A stretch of DNA of 47,213 bases from Clostridiaceae bacterium. Lineage in GTDB: Bacteria > Bacillota > Clostridia > DSM-8532. The stretch spans positions 1 to 47,213 of the forward strand of contig JAAYFU010000045.1 of the NCBI GenBank assembly GCA_012728095.1, written 5' to 3'. The position numbers and the translations under genes were made by a program. The first letter of the stretch is position 1, and the number at the start of each line of letters is the position of its first letter. The notes below the pieces were generated by a model. It was given only the letters and a program-made list of their open reading frames with translations, made no database searches and was not told the DNA's origin. This document shows positions 26,297-35,940 of this stretch, one piece after another.

Positions 26297-26398
26297 TGTC
26301 ATTATGAGCCTCGATTATGTCATTATGAGTGTCAGCACAGAATCTTTTCACGCTGTCATAAGATCCTTCGACTCCGCTGCGCTTCGCTCAGGATGACA
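26297..26398. repeat. dispersed palindromic repeat (TGTCATTATGAG...CTCAGGATGACA)
   Basis: TGTCATTATGAG occurs twice (26297-26308 and 26318-26329), and the second copy is inverted against CTCAGGATGACA (26387-26398), with inner complementarity between AGAATCTT and AAGATCCTT. Repeats with 'TTCGCTCAGGATGACA' ends are dispersed through many bacterial genomes as REP/MITE-like sequences. It sits inside the aro operon, in the gap between aroE and aroK. Confidence 0.6.
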
Positions 26399-26422
26399 GG
26401 AAAGGGGCACGCCGCACGAAAC

Positions 26423-27514
26423 TTAGGATAATATTTGTTTCTTAAATACTTCGTATATCTCATTTATAATGTCTTGTCCGTAGGTTACTCCCTGCCATAT
26501 TTCCTCTGAGCATACGGCTTGGGCCACCAGCATGTAAAGGCCATTGGCACAAGGTATGGATAGTTCTTTTGCATATTTAAGCAAAAGTGTTTCCGCCGGA
26601 TTATAAATTAGATCCATAACGAACGACGCACCCTTTAACTGTTCTTTATCTAAAGGAGAAAAATCTGTTTTCGGATACATCCCCACCGGTGTGGCATTGA
26701 CAATTAAATCATAGCCAGAAGCAGAGAAAATGTTTATTTTTAAACATTCAAGTTCCGAAAACTTAAGCGATGCAGCCTGGGGATCCCTGCTTACTATGGT
26801 TATTTTGGCCGCGCCATTGTCCTCAAGATACGCGGCTACGGCTTTTGTGGCGCCGCCGCTGCCTAAAACGGCGCAAACCTTGTTTTTGCAATCAAATCCA
26901 TGGAAATCAAGGGCTTTGCCAAAACCATAATAATCGGTGTTATGGCCTTCGAATAGCTCACCTATTTTTACAGTATTCACGGCGCCTATCCTGGCGGCGA
27001 TATCCGACACCTTATTTAAATAAGGCATTATCTCGGTTTTATAAGGAATAGTAACATTAATACCTTTATAGCCTTCATTTTTTAACCGGTTTAAAATACC
27101 TGGAATCTCCGCTTTCGGTACCTCTATCGTCTGGTAGGATGCATCTTTTTCGGTCCTTTCAAATAATTCCTTATGAATTTGCGGAGATATGCTGTGGGAC
27201 AATTTTTCTCCGATCAGTGCATATCGTTCTTTTTTCTGTCTTCCTATGCGTTTTTTCTGATATTCCCTGGAACATTGCATTATATGATCAAATATTGTTT
27301 GAACGCTGTCTTTATACTCCTGGCTCCTAACCATGGAAAGTACATTTTGAATGACTTGTTCTTCGCGGGATTTATCCAAAACGTCTTTGCCGGTTTGCGC
27401 TTTAAATTCGGCTACCTTGGACACCAAATCCATGCGTTTTTGTATCAGAACTGCAAGCTCCCTGTCAATCTTATCAATCTCTTTGCGTATCGTTTCCAGA
27501 CTCTTATTTTCCAT
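26423..27514 (-). CDS. aroE: chorismate mutase - shikimate dehydrogenase fusion
   Basis: A 363-residue bifunctional protein. Residues 1-~90 form an AroQ-type chorismate mutase: R10, R27, K38, D47, R50 and E51 line up, one residue offset, with the active site of the E. coli P-protein mutase domain. Residues ~95-363 form shikimate dehydrogenase, with SHSISPQ, catalytic K159 in INVTIPYKT, D194 in HNTDYYGF and the NADP loop GSGGATKA. It would convert 3-dehydroshikimate to shikimate and chorismate to prephenate. The frame extends to 27598, but GGAAGG at 27521-27526 supports the ATG at 27514, which overlaps the aroC stop by 11 bases. Such fusions occur in some Clostridia. Confidence 0.95.
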   Translation of the reverse strand: MENKSLETIRKEIDKIDRELAVLIQKRMDLVSKVAEFKAQTGKDVLDKSREEQVIQNVLSMVRSQEYKDSVQTIFDHIMQCSREYQKKRIGRQKKERYALIGEKLSHSISPQIHKELFERTEKDASYQTIEVPKAEIPGILNRLKNEGYKGINVTIPYKTEIMPYLNKVSDIAARIGAVNTVKIGELFEGHNTDYYGFGKALDFHGFDCKNKVCAVLGSGGATKAVAAYLEDNGAAKITIVSRDPQAASLKFSELECLKINIFSASGYDLIVNATPVGMYPKTDFSPLDKEQLKGASFVMDLIYNPAETLLLKYAKELSIPCANGLYMLVAQAVCSEEIWQGVTYGQDIINEIYEVFKKQILS

Positions 27515-28628
27515 TATGCTTCCTTCCTTTATTAAAGCCTTCAAGGCCATAATGGTCCATGAGTATGTCCAGTACGGCGACAGCAGCCACGGCATCAATT
27601 ACCGGCACTGCCCTGGGAACTATACAGGCGTCATGCCGTCCTTTCACCATCAATTTTGCGTTTTTTCCTTCCTTTATGTCCACTGTATCCTGCTCTTTAG
27701 CTATGGAAGACGTCGGTTTAACAGCCGTACGGAATACAACAGGCATTCCGTTGGTTATACCGCCGTTTATTCCGCCGTTATGGTTGGTTTTAGTATAAAT
27801 ATTGCCATCCTCAATATAAAAGCTGTCGTTGGCCTGACTTCCGTACAGCCTCGTTATGCCGAAACCCTCTCCGAATTCAACACCTTTAACTGCCGGAATT
27901 GAAAAAAGAATTGACGAAATCTTTGCCTCAACATTTTCGAAAATAGGAGATCCTATGCCCGCAGGAATTCCTATTATGGCAGTTTCAACAATTCCTCCTA
28001 CCGAATCCGAATTATTTCTTGCTTCCTCAATTATTTGGAGAAATAATTCCCTGCAGGACCTATCATTAACGGGAATATCCATGCTTCTCAGCATAAGTAA
28101 CTGGTCTTTTGTTATTTTGGTACTGTCGAATCTTAAATCATGAGCATCATATATCGAATCAATATGCGAACCAATCGTAATATCATACACATTTAGTATT
28201 TGTGCCGCAATGGCGCCGGCAAACACCAAAGGCGCGGTGAGCCTCCCGGAAAAGTGGCCGCTGCCTCTTTTATCGTTATAGCCGTTATATCTTATAAAAC
28301 CGGAAAAATCAGCATGTCCTGGCCGTAATAGTCTATCCAATTCATCGTAATCGCTGCTTTTACGGTCAATGTTTCTTATTATTGCGGCAATAGGCGTTCC
28401 GGTAGTTTTACCGTTATTTATTCCGCTGAGAATCTCCACCTCATCGGTTTCATTTCTGCTGGTTGAGTACACTCCTGATGAGGGTTTTCTCCTGCCCATT
28501 TCCTTGGAAATAATATCATAATCGATATCGAAACCTGAAGGAAGGCCGTCAATGACCACACCGACGGCAGGCCCGTGAGATTCTCCGAAAACTGATATTT
28601 TTATATTCTTTCCGAAAACACTACCCAT
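27504..28628 (-). CDS. aroC: chorismate synthase
   Basis: A 374-residue FMN-dependent chorismate synthase (EPSP to chorismate). It shows FGESHGPAVGVVIDG near the start, 'RPGHADFSG' and the middle basic region 'YNGYNDKRGSGHFSGR'. The frame opens at 28658, but GGAGGAGAGG just upstream gives the ATG at 28628, which overlaps the aroA stop by eight bases. It overlaps the next gene too, so translation of aroA, aroC and aroE is probably coupled. Confidence 0.97.
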   Translation of the reverse strand: MGSVFGKNIKISVFGESHGPAVGVVIDGLPSGFDIDYDIISKEMGRRKPSSGVYSTSRNETDEVEILSGINNGKTTGTPIAAIIRNIDRKSSDYDELDRLLRPGHADFSGFIRYNGYNDKRGSGHFSGRLTAPLVFAGAIAAQILNVYDITIGSHIDSIYDAHDLRFDSTKITKDQLLMLRSMDIPVNDRSCRELFLQIIEEARNNSDSVGGIVETAIIGIPAGIGSPIFENVEAKISSILFSIPAVKGVEFGEGFGITRLYGSQANDSFYIEDGNIYTKTNHNGGINGGITNGMPVVFRTAVKPTSSIAKEQDTVDIKEGKNAKLMVKGRHDACIVPRAVPVIDAVAAVAVLDILMDHYGLEGFNKGRKHNGK

Positions 28629-29919
28629 AAAATTCGACCTCTCCTCCAAGCAAAACAAAATCCTCCCAGAATTCCGGATATGATTTTTTTACGGCATCGT
28701 ATCCTTCAATCTCTACATCTTCGCTGCAAATAACAGACGCGGCGGCTACAGCCATTACTATCCTATGATCCCCCGAACCGAATGCTTTCCCGCCGGTTAA
28801 ACGCGGCTTGCCTTTTATTATAAGACCGTCAGCTTTCTCAATGATATCGGCACCCAGGTTATTAAGTTCCCTGCAGGTTGTCATAAGCCTGTCTGATTCC
28901 TTTATACGAAGTCGGGCGCCATTTACTATAGAGCTTGTTCCTTCAGCGACTGAGGCTGCTACCGAAACAGCCGGGACCAGGTCCGGACATTGTGATACAT
29001 CAACCGTAATACCGCTTAATTTCGTCCTGCTGAATTTGATTCCTTCTTCGCTGATTTCGGGTAAAGCGCCCATTTCTCTCAAAATATCTACAATAACTTT
29101 ATCTCCCTGGCATGAATCAAGGTTCAGACCCGATAAAGTTATATTACCCGATATAGCTCCCATGACGCAAAAAAATGCTGCCTGGGACCAGTCTCCCTCA
29201 ACCACATACAAGGAAAGAGCCTTATATTTCTGGTTACCAGGTATGGTTATTTTTCTGTAACCGGCTTCGTGCTTAATAGTTATACCGAACTCTCTTAACA
29301 CTTCCATTGTCATTTGAATATACGGCAATGATTGCAAATCACCGGTTATATTAATTTCAGAATCATCCTCGAGAAGCGGCAGTACAAACAATAATCCTGA
29401 TATAAACTGCGAGCTTACATCACCTGAAAGATTATATGTTCCGGGAGTAATCTTTCCCGAAAGAAAAATCGGCATTTTGCCTTCATTGTCCTTATAAGTA
29501 ATCCCCTTTTCGGCAAACAGGTTTTTGTAAATATCAAATGGTCTTTCAACCAGCCGTCCGCAGCCGATAAAGGTAGAAGAAGAGTTGTCAAGCCTGGTTA
29601 TCGGCATCATGAAACGGGCTGTTGAACCGGATTCTTTACAGTCTATAACTTTTTCTTCCGATGAAATCCTGCCGTTGGAATTAACGGTTACAAGTTTTCT
29701 GCCGCTGTATTTTAAACTGTCTTCTATTTTTACTTCAGCCCCTAACTGGGATACGGCTCCTATCGTGGCGCTGATATCATCGGACAAAACCACATTGTCT
29801 ATTCTGGTTGTACCAGTTGCCAGAGACGCGCAAATAATAGCCCTATGAGCAATACTCTTTGAGGGTTGAGCCATTATTGTACCATTTAAGGGCTTGGATT
29901 TAATCCTTAAGTATGCCAT
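28621..29919 (-). CDS. aroA: EPSP synthase (3-phosphoshikimate 1-carboxyvinyltransferase)
   Basis: A 432-residue EPSP synthase, joining shikimate 3-phosphate and PEP. The PEP and shikimate site appears as AQPSKSIAHRA near residue 17 (usual PGSKSxxxRA), and later as 'CKESGSTARFMMP' and 'RIKESDRL', where class enzymes have the same R-K-E-S-D-R string. Note AQ in place of PG before SKS; whether this affects inhibitor sensitivity cannot be said. TGGAGG at 29929-29934 selects the ATG at 29919 over the longer frame at 29967. It overlaps aroB by 20 bases. Confidence 0.95.
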   Translation of the reverse strand: MAYLRIKSKPLNGTIMAQPSKSIAHRAIICASLATGTTRIDNVVLSDDISATIGAVSQLGAEVKIEDSLKYSGRKLVTVNSNGRISSEEKVIDCKESGSTARFMMPITRLDNSSSTFIGCGRLVERPFDIYKNLFAEKGITYKDNEGKMPIFLSGKITPGTYNLSGDVSSQFISGLLFVLPLLEDDSEINITGDLQSLPYIQMTMEVLREFGITIKHEAGYRKITIPGNQKYKALSLYVVEGDWSQAAFFCVMGAISGNITLSGLNLDSCQGDKVIVDILREMGALPEISEEGIKFSRTKLSGITVDVSQCPDLVPAVSVAASVAEGTSSIVNGARLRIKESDRLMTTCRELNNLGADIIEKADGLIIKGKPRLTGGKAFGSGDHRIVMAVAAASVICSEDVEIEGYDAVKKSYPEFWEDFVLLGGEVEFYG

Positions 29920-30982
29920 GGATTTTGTCCTCCAGTTCCTTAAGATCCATTTCAATAAGCCTGCCATGCCCGATTTTTTCTATAAAGGCTATGGTTATTT
30001 TCCCGGAACGATTCTTTTTGTCGATGGCTATGGCCTTTATTACATCTGAGACATCAAGATCCGACCATTGGGTGGGAAGCCCGTACTTTTCTAAAACTTC
30101 AATAATCTTTTCGGCTTCTCCTCTTTCTGTAAGTCCCATGCTTTCCGTGAGCCTGGTGATATATACCATTCCTATGGAAATCGCTTCTCCATGTGATAAT
30201 CCGGAATAATTCTGAACTCTTTCTATTGCATGGCCGATTGTGTGCCCGAAATTTAATATCTGGCGAATGCCGTTATCCTTTTCATCCTCTTCGACAATAA
30301 TTCTTTTTATATTGCAGCTGGCAAAAATATAATCATCAAGATTTCGGGACATGGTTTTTCTGTCATATCCGTGTAAAGCAAGCCTCTTATAAAGGTCCTC
30401 ATCCCTTATTGTTCCATGCTTTATAAGTTCAGCCATGCCATCCTGGAACCATTTGTCACTTAAGGTTTCCAAAAGGCTTGGGTCGGTATATACCGCATCC
30501 GGCTGATAAAAGGCTCCTATCAAATTCTTGCCCTGGGGCAGATCAACCGCTACCTTTCCCCCTATACTGGAGTCCACCATTGCCAAAAGCGTACTTGGAA
30601 TTTGAATATACCCCATGCCCCTTAAAAAAGTAGCGGCAGCAAGACCGGCCATATCCCCGGTTACGCCACCGCCTAGTGCCACAACAATATCACTCCTGGT
30701 AAAGGCATGGTCTGCCAAAGCATTATATATTTCATTGAGGGTAGTCAGATTCTTGCTCTTTTCCCCTGCCTCAAAAATTATTGGAATAACAATAAAGCCC
30801 TTTTGTTGAAGGTTTTTAACAAATGTGTTTCCATAAATACTGAAAACATTATTATCGGATACAACAGCAAGCTTTTTCCCGGAATATTTTTCTTTAAAAA
30901 TATCCGGTAATTTATTGAAAATACCGGATTCTATATGAATAGAGTAGGTCTTGCCGCCTGTTTTAACAATCACTTCTTTCAC
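29900..30982 (-). CDS. aroB: 3-dehydroquinate synthase
   Basis: A 360-residue NAD- and metal-dependent enzyme that turns DAHP into 3-dehydroquinate. Visible: GGGVTGDMAGLAAATFLRG (NAD and substrate loop), 'PSTLLAMVDSSIGGKVAVD', KNLIGAFYQP, and the metal ligands in MAELIKHG and NFGHTIGHAIE. The start is a GTG at 30982 whose GGAGG (30991-30995) lies inside the last codons of aroF, three bases away. The coupling to both neighbours is tight. Confidence 0.97.
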   Translation of the reverse strand: MKEVIVKTGGKTYSIHIESGIFNKLPDIFKEKYSGKKLAVVSDNNVFSIYGNTFVKNLQQKGFIVIPIIFEAGEKSKNLTTLNEIYNALADHAFTRSDIVVALGGGVTGDMAGLAAATFLRGMGYIQIPSTLLAMVDSSIGGKVAVDLPQGKNLIGAFYQPDAVYTDPSLLETLSDKWFQDGMAELIKHGTIRDEDLYKRLALHGYDRKTMSRNLDDYIFASCNIKRIIVEEDEKDNGIRQILNFGHTIGHAIERVQNYSGLSHGEAISIGMVYITRLTESMGLTERGEAEKIIEVLEKYGLPTQWSDLDVSDVIKAIAIDKKNRSGKITIAFIEKIGHGRLIEMDLKELEDKIHGILKD

Positions 30983-30985
30983 GGG

Positions 30986-32005
30986 CTAAACCTCCAGTTG
31001 CTTATCCTCTATCTCCGCCAGCTTTTTTAACTTAGGAATTATAGATGCGTACTCGGAAGGCGTTATGGATTGTTCGCCGTCACTTAACGCACATTTGGGA
31101 TTGTTATGCACCTCAATGATAACACCATCTGCTCCGGTCACTAATGCCGCTTTGGACATGGTTCCTACCATCCATGATTTTCCGGTACCATGGCTTGGAT
31201 CAACTATAACCGGTAAATGGCTCAGTTTTTTAACCGCGGGTATTGCGCTCAAATCCAGAGTATTGCGGGTATAAGTCTCAAACGTTCTTATACCCCGTTC
31301 GCAGAGTATGACTTTATCATTTCCCTCGTTTAGAATATATTCGGCGGACATTAGCCATTCTTCCAGGGTTGCGGATAATCCGCGTTTTAATAATACCGGC
31401 TTATTCGTTCTTCCCAGTTCCCTCAGCAGAACAAAGTTTTGCATGTTCCTGGCGCCAACCTGTATGATATCCACATCCTCCACAAACCTGTCCAAAAGGT
31501 CTGTAGACATAATCTCCGACACAATGGGCAAACCGGTTTCGGCTCTTGCTATCTTCAAGAATTCCAGCCCTTCAAGTCCTAACCCCTGGAAACTGTAGGG
31601 CGATGTCCTGGGTTTATATGCTCCGCCCCTTAAGAATGACGCTCCTATTCTCTTGAGTTCTTTTGCGATTGAAACTATTTGTTCTTCGCTTTCAACAGAA
31701 CAGGGTCCTGAGATAACAACAAAATGGCCTTCCCCGATTTTTCTTCCATTTACTTCAATCACGGTATCATCGGGATGAAACATCCTGTTGGCCTGTTTAA
31801 AAGGTTCTGTTACTTTTAAGACATTCTGTACGATATCATATGAAGAAAAATGCAATCTATCAAGCTTGGTGGTATCACCCACAAGCCCCACGATGGTCGT
31901 ATCAACGCCAACCGATATATGAACATCCAATCCCATTGATTTTATCCGGCTTATAAGCTCATCAACCTGTTCCTGGGGAGCGCCGGGTTTCAATACAAGA
32001 ATCAT
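30986..32005 (-). CDS. aroF: DAHP synthase (type I-beta, with N-terminal regulatory domain)
   Basis: A 339-residue 3-deoxy-D-arabino-heptulosonate 7-phosphate synthase, the entry step of the shikimate pathway (PEP plus erythrose 4-phosphate). Residues ~1-75 form the ferredoxin-like domain that mediates tyrosine/phenylalanine inhibition in the Thermotoga-type enzymes. The barrel carries GPCSVES, LRGGAYKPRTSPYSFQG, 'LLKRG', 'CERGIRTFE' and 'VDPSHGTGK'. AGGAG at 32015-32019 selects the ATG at 32005 over a TTG three codons upstream. It is first of the five compact aro genes and follows lysC by 49 bases. Confidence 0.96.
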   Translation of the reverse strand: MILVLKPGAPQEQVDELISRIKSMGLDVHISVGVDTTIVGLVGDTTKLDRLHFSSYDIVQNVLKVTEPFKQANRMFHPDDTVIEVNGRKIGEGHFVVISGPCSVESEEQIVSIAKELKRIGASFLRGGAYKPRTSPYSFQGLGLEGLEFLKIARAETGLPIVSEIMSTDLLDRFVEDVDIIQVGARNMQNFVLLRELGRTNKPVLLKRGLSATLEEWLMSAEYILNEGNDKVILCERGIRTFETYTRNTLDLSAIPAVKKLSHLPVIVDPSHGTGKSWMVGTMSKAALVTGADGVIIEVHNNPKCALSDGEQSITPSEYASIIPKLKKLAEIEDKQLEV

Positions 32006-32054
32006 AATGAACAACTCCTACCTACCATGCTACAATTGATATTTTTACTTAATA

Positions 32055-33407
32055 TTAATGATTAAAGAATTCATTATATATACTGATAACAGCATTATCG
32101 GCGTCAGTTTCGTTAACGCCAAGCATAATGCTTACTTCAGACGAACCCTGGTTAATCATTCTTATATTAATGCCGCTTTTTGCCAAAGCTTTTGTAATAC
32201 GGCTCATTACACCCACAGTACTTATCATTCCCTCTCCTACTACCATGATAAGGGCCAGGCCGTATTCTATAACCACGCTGTCTACCCTCAGTTCTTTGGC
32301 TATCCTTTCCATTATACGGCTCTTTTTATCGTCATTCATATACTTTTCCCGTACAATGATTGAAATATCGTCTATTCCTGAAGGCATATGTTCAAAAGGA
32401 ATACAGTCCTCCTCAAGAATCTGCAGGACTTTTCGCCCGAATCCGATTTCTCTGTTCATCATGTATTTATGAATATTTATTGAACAAAAGCCTTTATCAG
32501 CCGCAATTCCCGCAACCGGACAATCATTTAGTTTGCGGGTCGGGGTTATCATGGTACCGGGAGAAGACGGATTATTGGTATTCCTGATATTTACGGGAAT
32601 ACCTCTTTGATATACCGGCTCCAGTGTTTCTTCGTGAAGTACCGAGAAACCCGCATATGACAGCTCCCGCATTTCCCTGTATGTCAGCTCCGAAATGGCT
32701 TTCGGATTTTTGATAAGTTTCGGGCTTGCAACAAATACAGAGTCAACATCGGTAAAGTTCTCATATACGTCAACCTCTAACGCTGCTGCCAAAATCGAAC
32801 CCGTTATATCAGAGCCTCCTCTGGGGAAGGTTACAACCTCTCCCGACAATGAGTAACCAAAGAAACCGGGGAAAATAATAATACCTTCTATCCCTTTCAG
32901 TTTTGCAAGATTCTTGAAGGATTGGGGCAAAACCCTTGCATTACCGTATTCATCACTTAAAAACAGTCCGGCTTCTTTCGGATTCATATATTTTGCAGGT
33001 ATCCCCTGGCTGTTCATATAATACGCAATAAGCCGGGCAGCGTTATCTTCTCCGGCTGCCTTCATGCAGTCCATGAATTTTTCGGCGGAAGTATAACTCA
33101 TTGATATTCTCGTCTTTAAATTGTTCTCAATATCTGAAACGATTTGCCTGCCAAGGTTTAATTCTTCGGCTATCTCGGCATACCGTGCGATTATGGCATT
33201 AAGAACTGGTTCATAGTCGCCGTTTGAAAGATACTTGTTTGCGCAGTCTATAAGCATATCGGTAACTTTAATATCATCATCATATCGTTTTCCCGGTGCA
33301 GATACTACAACCACGCGCCTGTCCTTGTCGCTTGTAACAATAGAACAAACTTTTTTAATCTGCTGACCGTTCGCCATAGATGTTCCGCCGAATTTACATA
33401 CTTTCAT
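32055..33407 (-). CDS. lysC: aspartate kinase
   Basis: A 450-residue monofunctional aspartokinase (aspartate to aspartyl phosphate), opening the lysine, threonine and methionine pathway. N-terminal KFGGTSMANG, 'VSAPGKRYDDD', 'FPRGGSDITGS' and 'YENFTDVDSVF' define the kinase domain. The last ~150 residues hold two ACT domains with 'GIAADKGFCSINI' and 'STVGVMSRITKALAKSGINIRMI', expected to bind lysine or threonine. GGAGGAAAGT immediately upstream selects the ATG at 33407. It heads the aro run, an unusual mix of two amino-acid families; no other aspartate-pathway gene is here. Confidence 0.93.
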   Translation of the reverse strand: MKVCKFGGTSMANGQQIKKVCSIVTSDKDRRVVVVSAPGKRYDDDIKVTDMLIDCANKYLSNGDYEPVLNAIIARYAEIAEELNLGRQIVSDIENNLKTRISMSYTSAEKFMDCMKAAGEDNAARLIAYYMNSQGIPAKYMNPKEAGLFLSDEYGNARVLPQSFKNLAKLKGIEGIIIFPGFFGYSLSGEVVTFPRGGSDITGSILAAALEVDVYENFTDVDSVFVASPKLIKNPKAISELTYREMRELSYAGFSVLHEETLEPVYQRGIPVNIRNTNNPSSPGTMITPTRKLNDCPVAGIAADKGFCSINIHKYMMNREIGFGRKVLQILEEDCIPFEHMPSGIDDISIIVREKYMNDDKKSRIMERIAKELRVDSVVIEYGLALIMVVGEGMISTVGVMSRITKALAKSGINIRMINQGSSEVSIMLGVNETDADNAVISIYNEFFNH

Positions 33408-33450
33408 ACTTTCCTCCAGAAGGTCCATTACTTTATGTATTACCTGACCA

Positions 33451-33456
33451 ATTATA
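33451..33456 (-). promoter_or_regulatory. possible -10 box of the lysC-aro operon
   Basis: TATAAT (minus strand, 33456-33451) lies directly after the T-run of the ackA terminator, about 44 bases before the lysC ATG. No good -35 sequence is visible, because that region is the terminator stem itself. Confidence 0.3.
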
Positions 33457-33489
33457 CAAAAAAAGGTAAAGGGCTTGCCCTTTACCTTT
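33457..33489 (-). terminator. terminator of pta-ackA
   Basis: On the minus strand AAAGGTAAAGGGC pairs perfectly with GCCCTTTACCTTT (arms 33477-33489 and 33462-33474) with a two-base loop as written, followed by a T-run. It lies 28 bases after the ackA stop. Confidence 0.85.
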
Positions 33490-33516
33490 CAATTTTATAT
33501 TGTACACCAAACCTTG

Positions 33517-34710
33517 TCAATTGATTAATTTCATAGTTTCCTTTGCGATTGCCAGCTCTTCATTGGTTGGAATTACAAGGGTTCTTACTTTGGCGTCTTC
33601 TTTACTTATATCGATTTCAATTCCCTTGGTATTATTCTTATTCTCATCTATTGATACCCCTAAAAACTCAAGATCTTCGCAAATCATTGAACGCATTTCT
33701 ATATTATTCTCACCAATACCCGCGGTAAATACTATAGCGTCCAGGCCGCCCATTGCACAGGCATAAGCACCTATAAATTTCTTAACCTGGTATGCAAATA
33801 TTTCAAGCGCAAGAGCCGCCCTTTCATTACCCTGCTTTACAGCCTCATCCAAATCCCTGAAATCGCTGCTTACTCCGGAAATGCCCAAAACTCCTGATTT
33901 TTTATTCATTACCGTATCCATCTGTTCGGGGGTAAGGCCTTCCTTTTGCATAATGAACGTAACAACCGCAGGATCAATAGTTCCGCAGCGGGTGCCCATG
34001 GCTAAACCGGCCAGCGGAGTAAAGCCCATGGATGTATCCACGGTTTTGCCGCCGTCAACGGCAGCGATACTGGACCCGTTCCCCAAGTGGCATGTTACTA
34101 TTTTCAGCTGTTCAATCGGCTTTCCAAGTATATGCGCGGCACGTTCTGCCACATATTTATGGCTGGTTCCATGGAAACCAAACTTACGAACATTATATTT
34201 CTCGTAATATTCATATGGCAGCGCATAAATATAAGCTTTCTTAGGCATTGTCTGATGGAAAGCCGTATCAAATACCGCTACTTGCGGAACATTAGGCATA
34301 TTATGCTGGCATGCGCGAATTCCCGTAATATTGGGCGGATTATGTAGCGGAGCCAGTTCAATGCATTCTTCAAGAGTTTTCATAACGTTTTCGTCTATAA
34401 TTACCGATTTAATAAACTTTTCTCCGCCATGAACAACCCTGTGGCCAACCGCCTTTATTTCTTCCAGTGATTCTATAACACCCCATTCTTCATGTGTTAA
34501 CACCTTTATCAGAGAGGCAATGGCATCTTTGTGATCTTTCATTTCTATTTCTTTTGTTACCGACCTGTCATCATGAGTTTTATGCTTTATCAGGGAACCG
34601 GGCAATCCGATACGATCACAGAGTCCCTTTGCCAAAACTTTTTCTTCTGCCATATTTATCAACTGGTATTTTAATGACGAACTGCCTGCGTTGACAACCA
34701 AAATTTTCAT
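33517..34710 (-). CDS. ackA: acetate kinase
   Basis: A 397-residue acetate kinase that makes ATP and acetate from acetyl phosphate, the main substrate-level phosphorylation exit of anaerobic fermentation. Both ASKHA signatures are present: [14 protein letters not shown] at the N-terminus and [10 protein letters not shown] in the middle; '[11 protein letters not shown]' and 'FTAGIGENN' complete the site. AGGAGG at 34720-34725 supports the ATG at 34710. It follows pta by 27 bases and ends at a strong terminator. Confidence 0.98.
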   Translation of the reverse strand: MKILVVNAGSSSLKYQLINMAEEKVLAKGLCDRIGLPGSLIKHKTHDDRSVTKEIEMKDHKDAIASLIKVLTHEEWGVIESLEEIKAVGHRVVHGGEKFIKSVIIDENVMKTLEECIELAPLHNPPNITGIRACQHNMPNVPQVAVFDTAFHQTMPKKAYIYALPYEYYEKYNVRKFGFHGTSHKYVAERAAHILGKPIEQLKIVTCHLGNGSSIAAVDGGKTVDTSMGFTPLAGLAMGTRCGTIDPAVVTFIMQKEGLTPEQMDTVMNKKSGVLGISGVSSDFRDLDEAVKQGNERAALALEIFAYQVKKFIGAYACAMGGLDAIVFTAGIGENNIEMRSMICEDLEFLGVSIDENKNNTKGIEIDISKEDAKVRTLVIPTNEELAIAKETMKLIN

Positions 34711-34737
34711 AAAATTTACCTCCTATTGAGTCAATCA

Positions 34738-35745
<1,008 letters not shown>

Positions 35746-35905
35746 TCAAATGTGTTGATATCCTTAGTGCCTCAGGATCTATAACTAAATATTTATAAAA
35801 ATAATAATTATCGCATTTATATATTAATTATGATGCCTATAAAATTATAATACAAATGTTTTTTGTATACAAGTTTATAGGATAAAAATTACGTAGATAA
35901 TAATA

Positions 35906-35934
35906 GAAAAAGGATAGATTCTTCTATCCTTTTC
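35906..35934 (-). terminator. terminator of the acyl-CoA synthetase gene
   Basis: GAAAAAGGATAGA (35906-35918) pairs with TCTATCCTTTTC (35923-35934), just after the stop codon on the minus strand, followed by T-rich sequence. Confidence 0.75.
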
Positions 35935-35940
35935 ATAAAT

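Noticed and set aside
28808..29260. 150-codon frame antisense to aroA
   Set aside because: Shadow of a conserved gene, with no start signals.
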